Shown here: in pieces, positions 7,281 to 8,158 of the stretch
Layout of the letters: every line of letters begins with the position of its first letter
Position numbering within the stretch: position 1 is the stretch's first letter
Assembly: GCA_023428515.1 (NCBI GenBank)
Contig: JAEYXI010000442.1
Location: forward strand, 1-8,158
Length of the DNA: 8,158 nt
From: Pseudomonadota bacterium
GTDB taxonomy: Bacteria; Pseudomonadota; Alphaproteobacteria; Rhizobiales; Rhizobiaceae
Direction: 5' to 3'
Notes under the pieces: model-generated
What the model was told of the DNA's origin: nothing
Database searches by the model: none
Seen by the model: the letters and a program-made list of their open reading frames with translations, nothing else
Made by a program: the position numbers and the translations under genes

Positions 7281-7294
7281 CGAGGATCGGAGCA

Positions 7295-7576
7295 TCAGGC
7301 CGCCTTTGCGGCGACCAGCCCGTCGATCTTGGCGCAGAGGTTCTTCATCAGAAAGTATTCGTCGGTCGAGACCTTGCCGTCGTTGACTTCCTGCGTCCAC
7401 TTCTCAAGCGGCACCTTGATGCCGAATTCCTTGTCGATCGCGAAGACGATGTCGAGGAAATCCAGGCTGTCGATGCCCAGATCGTCGATCGTGTGGCTTT
7501 CGGGGGTGATCGTGTTGATGTCGATCTCGCTCGTATCAGCGATGATCTTGGCGACTTTCTCGAAAGTGGTCGGCAC
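7295..7576 (-). CDS. acpXL: Acyl carrier protein AcpXL, downstream copy
   Basis: A 93-aa acidic carrier protein. Ser37 in the DSLDFLD motif is the 4'-phosphopantetheine attachment site. The long C-terminal half with [10 protein letters not shown] (51-60) and [12 protein letters not shown] marks it as the AcpXL type that carries the C28 chain, distinct from the shorter housekeeping AcpP. The GTG at 7576 is chosen because it aligns exactly with the start of the upstream copy and has AAGGAAG 4 nt before it. An ATG at 7624 would add 16 residues that are really out-of-frame sequence from the fabF2 remnant. Compared with copy 1, nine residues differ (2, 3, 6, 10, 14, 20, 21, 26, 93). It has only about 17-20 bp of acpXL-type leader and no promoter that I can see, so it likely depends on transcription from above copy 1. 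Confidence 0.93.
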   Translation of the reverse strand: MPTTFEKVAKIIADTSEIDINTITPESHTIDDLGIDSLDFLDIVFAIDKEFGIKVPLEKWTQEVNDGKVSTDEYFLMKNLCAKIDGLVAAKAA

Positions 7577-7586
7577 GGTTCTTCCT

Positions 7587-7757
7587 TCAAATACCGGCTG
7601 GCCCAGGCAGGGGATGGACGACATAGGGAGCGAAACGCTCTTCGTCGGTGACCGGCTCCGGCCTGTCGGCGGTCAGCTTCCGCCAATGCGCGTCGACGCC
7701 CTCGCCGAGAGCGGAAACCAGGCCGATACCGGTTATGAGAACGTCGTTGGGGCTCAT
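7587..7757 (-). pseudogene. Truncated 5' fragment of fabF2 (remnant of a second copy)
   Basis: From the ATG at 7757 the minus strand encodes 56 residues. The first 51 match the FabF2 N-terminus at 42 of 51 positions (for example NDVLITGIGLVSALGEGVDA), ending at VVHPLP. The last five (GPAGI) come from junction sequence, and the frame stops at 7587-7589. Nucleotide identity to the start of fabF2 is about 78% by hand count, and most differences are synonymous. The piece thus evolved as a working gene before being cut off. It carries no ketosynthase active-site region, so it cannot be an enzyme. Its TGA stop overlaps the ribosome site of acpXL copy 2 (TGAAGGAAG), so translation through it could feed into acpXL copy 2. 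It sits 30 nt after acpXL copy 1, the same relation as acpXL copy 2 to the full fabF2. Confidence 0.88.
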
Positions 7758-7760
7758 CGC

Positions 7761-7779
7761 GCCGTTCCGTTCAAACGGC
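7761..7779 (-). promoter_or_regulatory. Hairpin next to the fabF2-fragment start codon
   Basis: On the minus strand GCCGTT and AACGGC form a 6-bp stem around a 7-nt loop, ending 3 nt before the ATG of the fabF2 remnant. It is the counterpart of the hairpin at 7261-7280. The stem is kept although the loop and flanks differ between the two spacers. Confidence 0.4.
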
Positions 7780-7787
7780 CGCAGCCA

Positions 7788-8069
7788 TCAGCCGGCCTTT
7801 GCGGCGACCAGCCCGTCGATCTTGGCGCAGAGGTTCTTCATCAGGAAATATTCGTCGGTCGACACCTTGCCGTCGTTGACTTCCTGCGTCCACTTCTCGA
7901 GCGGCACCTTGATGCCGAATTCCTTGTCGATCGCGAAGACGATGTCGAGGAAATCGAGGCTGTCGATGCCCAGATCGTCGATGGTATGGCTCTTCGGGGT
8001 GATCGTGTCGCGGTCGATCTCGCTCGTCTCGGCGATGATGTCGGCGACCTTGTCGAATGTCGATGTCAC
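7788..8069 (-). CDS. acpXL: Acyl carrier protein AcpXL, upstream copy
   Basis: A 93-aa carrier protein with the phosphopantetheine serine at Ser37 (GIDSLDFLD) and the AcpXL-specific [10 protein letters not shown] and STDEYF segments; residues 27-92 are identical to the downstream copy. The GTG start at 8069 has GAGGGA (8076-8081) at 6 nt spacing. As the first gene after a 5' leader with a candidate promoter, it is probably the promoter-proximal gene of the operon. It supplies the carrier on which the C28 chain is built and from which LpxXL takes it. Residues that differ from copy 2 cluster in the first helix region (2-26), for example Arg20-Asp21 here against Ile20-Asn21 there. Which copy represents the native allele cannot be decided from the window. 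Confidence 0.94.
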   Translation of the reverse strand: MTSTFDKVADIIAETSEIDRDTITPKSHTIDDLGIDSLDFLDIVFAIDKEFGIKVPLEKWTQEVNDGKVSTDEYFLMKNLCAKIDGLVAAKAG

Positions 8070-8092
8070 TGTGATTCCCTCAATAGTCGGGG

Positions 8093-8110
8093 CGCCTTTC
8101 GGCTAAGGCG
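8093..8110 (-). other. Leader hairpin upstream of acpXL copy 1
   Basis: CGCCTT (8093-8098) and AAGGCG (8105-8110) form a perfect 6-bp stem with a 6-nt loop, about 12 nt upstream of the acpXL copy 1 ribosome site. It lies downstream of the candidate promoter and would be in the transcript leader. Possible 5'-end stabiliser; the function is unproven. Confidence 0.3.
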
Positions 8111-8113
8111 GCT

Positions 8114-8142
8114 GTCTAGTCCGTTTTTGCCGACAGGAAAAG
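8114..8142 (-). promoter_or_regulatory. Candidate promoter of the acpXL-lpxXL operon
   Basis: The minus strand shows CTTTTC (8142-8137), a 17-nt spacer and CTAGAC (8119-8114). Each hexamer matches 4 of 6 positions of the rhizobial vegetative consensus (CTTGAC / CTATAT), and the spacing is ideal. It lies 45 nt upstream of the GTG, which leaves room for a short leader. This is the only reasonable promoter I see for the operon in the window. Confidence 0.35.
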
Positions 8143-8157
8143 GGCCGCGGGCAAAAA
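8124..8157. repeat. 8-bp inverted repeat overlapping the candidate acpXL promoter
   Basis: TTTTTGCC (8124-8131) and GGCAAAAA (8150-8157) are perfect inverted copies separated by 18 bp. They overlap the -35 side of the candidate promoter, as a regulator site might. Alternatively they belong to the terminator of an upstream gene outside the window. Confidence 0.3.
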
Positions 8158-8158
8158 G

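Larger units (their letters stand above)
7103..8086 (-). repeat. Imperfect tandem duplication of acpXL plus fabF2 5' end
   Basis: Two units of about 490 bp lie head to tail on the minus strand. The upstream unit (about 8086 to 7605) is acpXL copy 1, a spacer and 51 codons of fabF2. The downstream unit (about 7593 to 7103) is acpXL copy 2, a spacer and the same part of the intact fabF2. Hand counts give about 78% identity over the fabF2 part (34 of 153 nt differ), about 96% over the last 195 nt of acpXL (7 differ), and about 78% over its first 87 nt (19 differ). The junction lies between about 7590 and 7607. Confidence 0.85.

Noticed and set aside
7295..7624. Extended AcpXL copy 2 of 109 residues starting at the ATG at 7624
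   Set aside because: The extra 16 residues are fabF2-remnant and junction sequence read in another frame. The GTG at 7576 aligns with copy 1 and has a ribosome site.
6032..7651. Long plus-strand open frame of 539 codons
   Set aside because: It is antisense to fabF2 and acpXL copy 2, has no domain signature, and is explained by the lack of stop codons opposite G/C-ending codons.
7788..8069. One acpXL copy being a housekeeping acpP
   Set aside because: Both copies carry the AcpXL-type C-terminal region ([16 protein letters not shown]) and are identical over residues 27-92.
1..8158. Mobile element, integrase, tRNA gene or CRISPR array
   Set aside because: I found no transposase or integrase motifs, no terminal repeats flanking the duplication, no regularly spaced short repeats and no tRNA-like cloverleaf. 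The duplication does not look transposon-borne.

Overview
The window looks like chromosomal DNA from a GC-rich alphaproteobacterium of the order Hyphomicrobiales (Rhizobiales). The best clue is a dedicated gene set for the 28-carbon very-long-chain fatty acid (VLCFA) of lipid A: acpXL, two FabF-like ketosynthases, an MDR-type dehydrogenase and lpxXL. I know this set only from rhizobia, Brucella and relatives. The genus cannot be fixed by eye; a Mesorhizobium-like organism is a guess.

Layout: positions 1-596 (minus) hold the N-terminal 198 codons of a family-5 (DppA/OppA-like) periplasmic binding protein. Positions 749-2023 (minus) encode an M20 metallo-deacetylase of the ArgE/DapE family. These two probably form a peptide or amino-acid scavenging unit that continues off the left edge. 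A 180-bp divergent intergenic region follows. Positions 2204-2635 (plus) encode a small secreted YkuD-type L,D-transpeptidase, convergent with the lipid A cluster.

From 8069 down to 2674, all on the minus strand, runs the VLCFA/lipid A operon in the order acpXL copy 1, truncated fabF2 fragment, acpXL copy 2, fabF2, fabF1, adh, lpxXL. The carrier protein AcpXL holds the growing chain. FabF1 is a complete Cys-His-His ketosynthase. The FabF2 protein has lost the catalytic Cys, the first His and the Lys, so it looks like a chain-length-factor-type partner. The dehydrogenase has lost the usual catalytic-zinc ligands and may be the enoyl reductase. LpxXL transfers the finished acyl chain from AcpXL to lipid A. 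The fabZ-like dehydratase gene that I recall after acpXL in Rhizobium is absent.

The most unusual part is 7103-8086, an imperfect tandem duplication of acpXL plus the 5' end of fabF2. The two acpXL genes are both intact and nearly identical over the last two thirds, but clearly different in the first third. The extra fabF2 piece keeps an open frame with mostly synonymous differences from the full gene, then ends at a junction just before acpXL copy 2. This pattern suggests recombination with a diverged allele and later homogenisation, not a simple recent duplication. A hairpin next to the fabF2 start codon is conserved in both repeat units.
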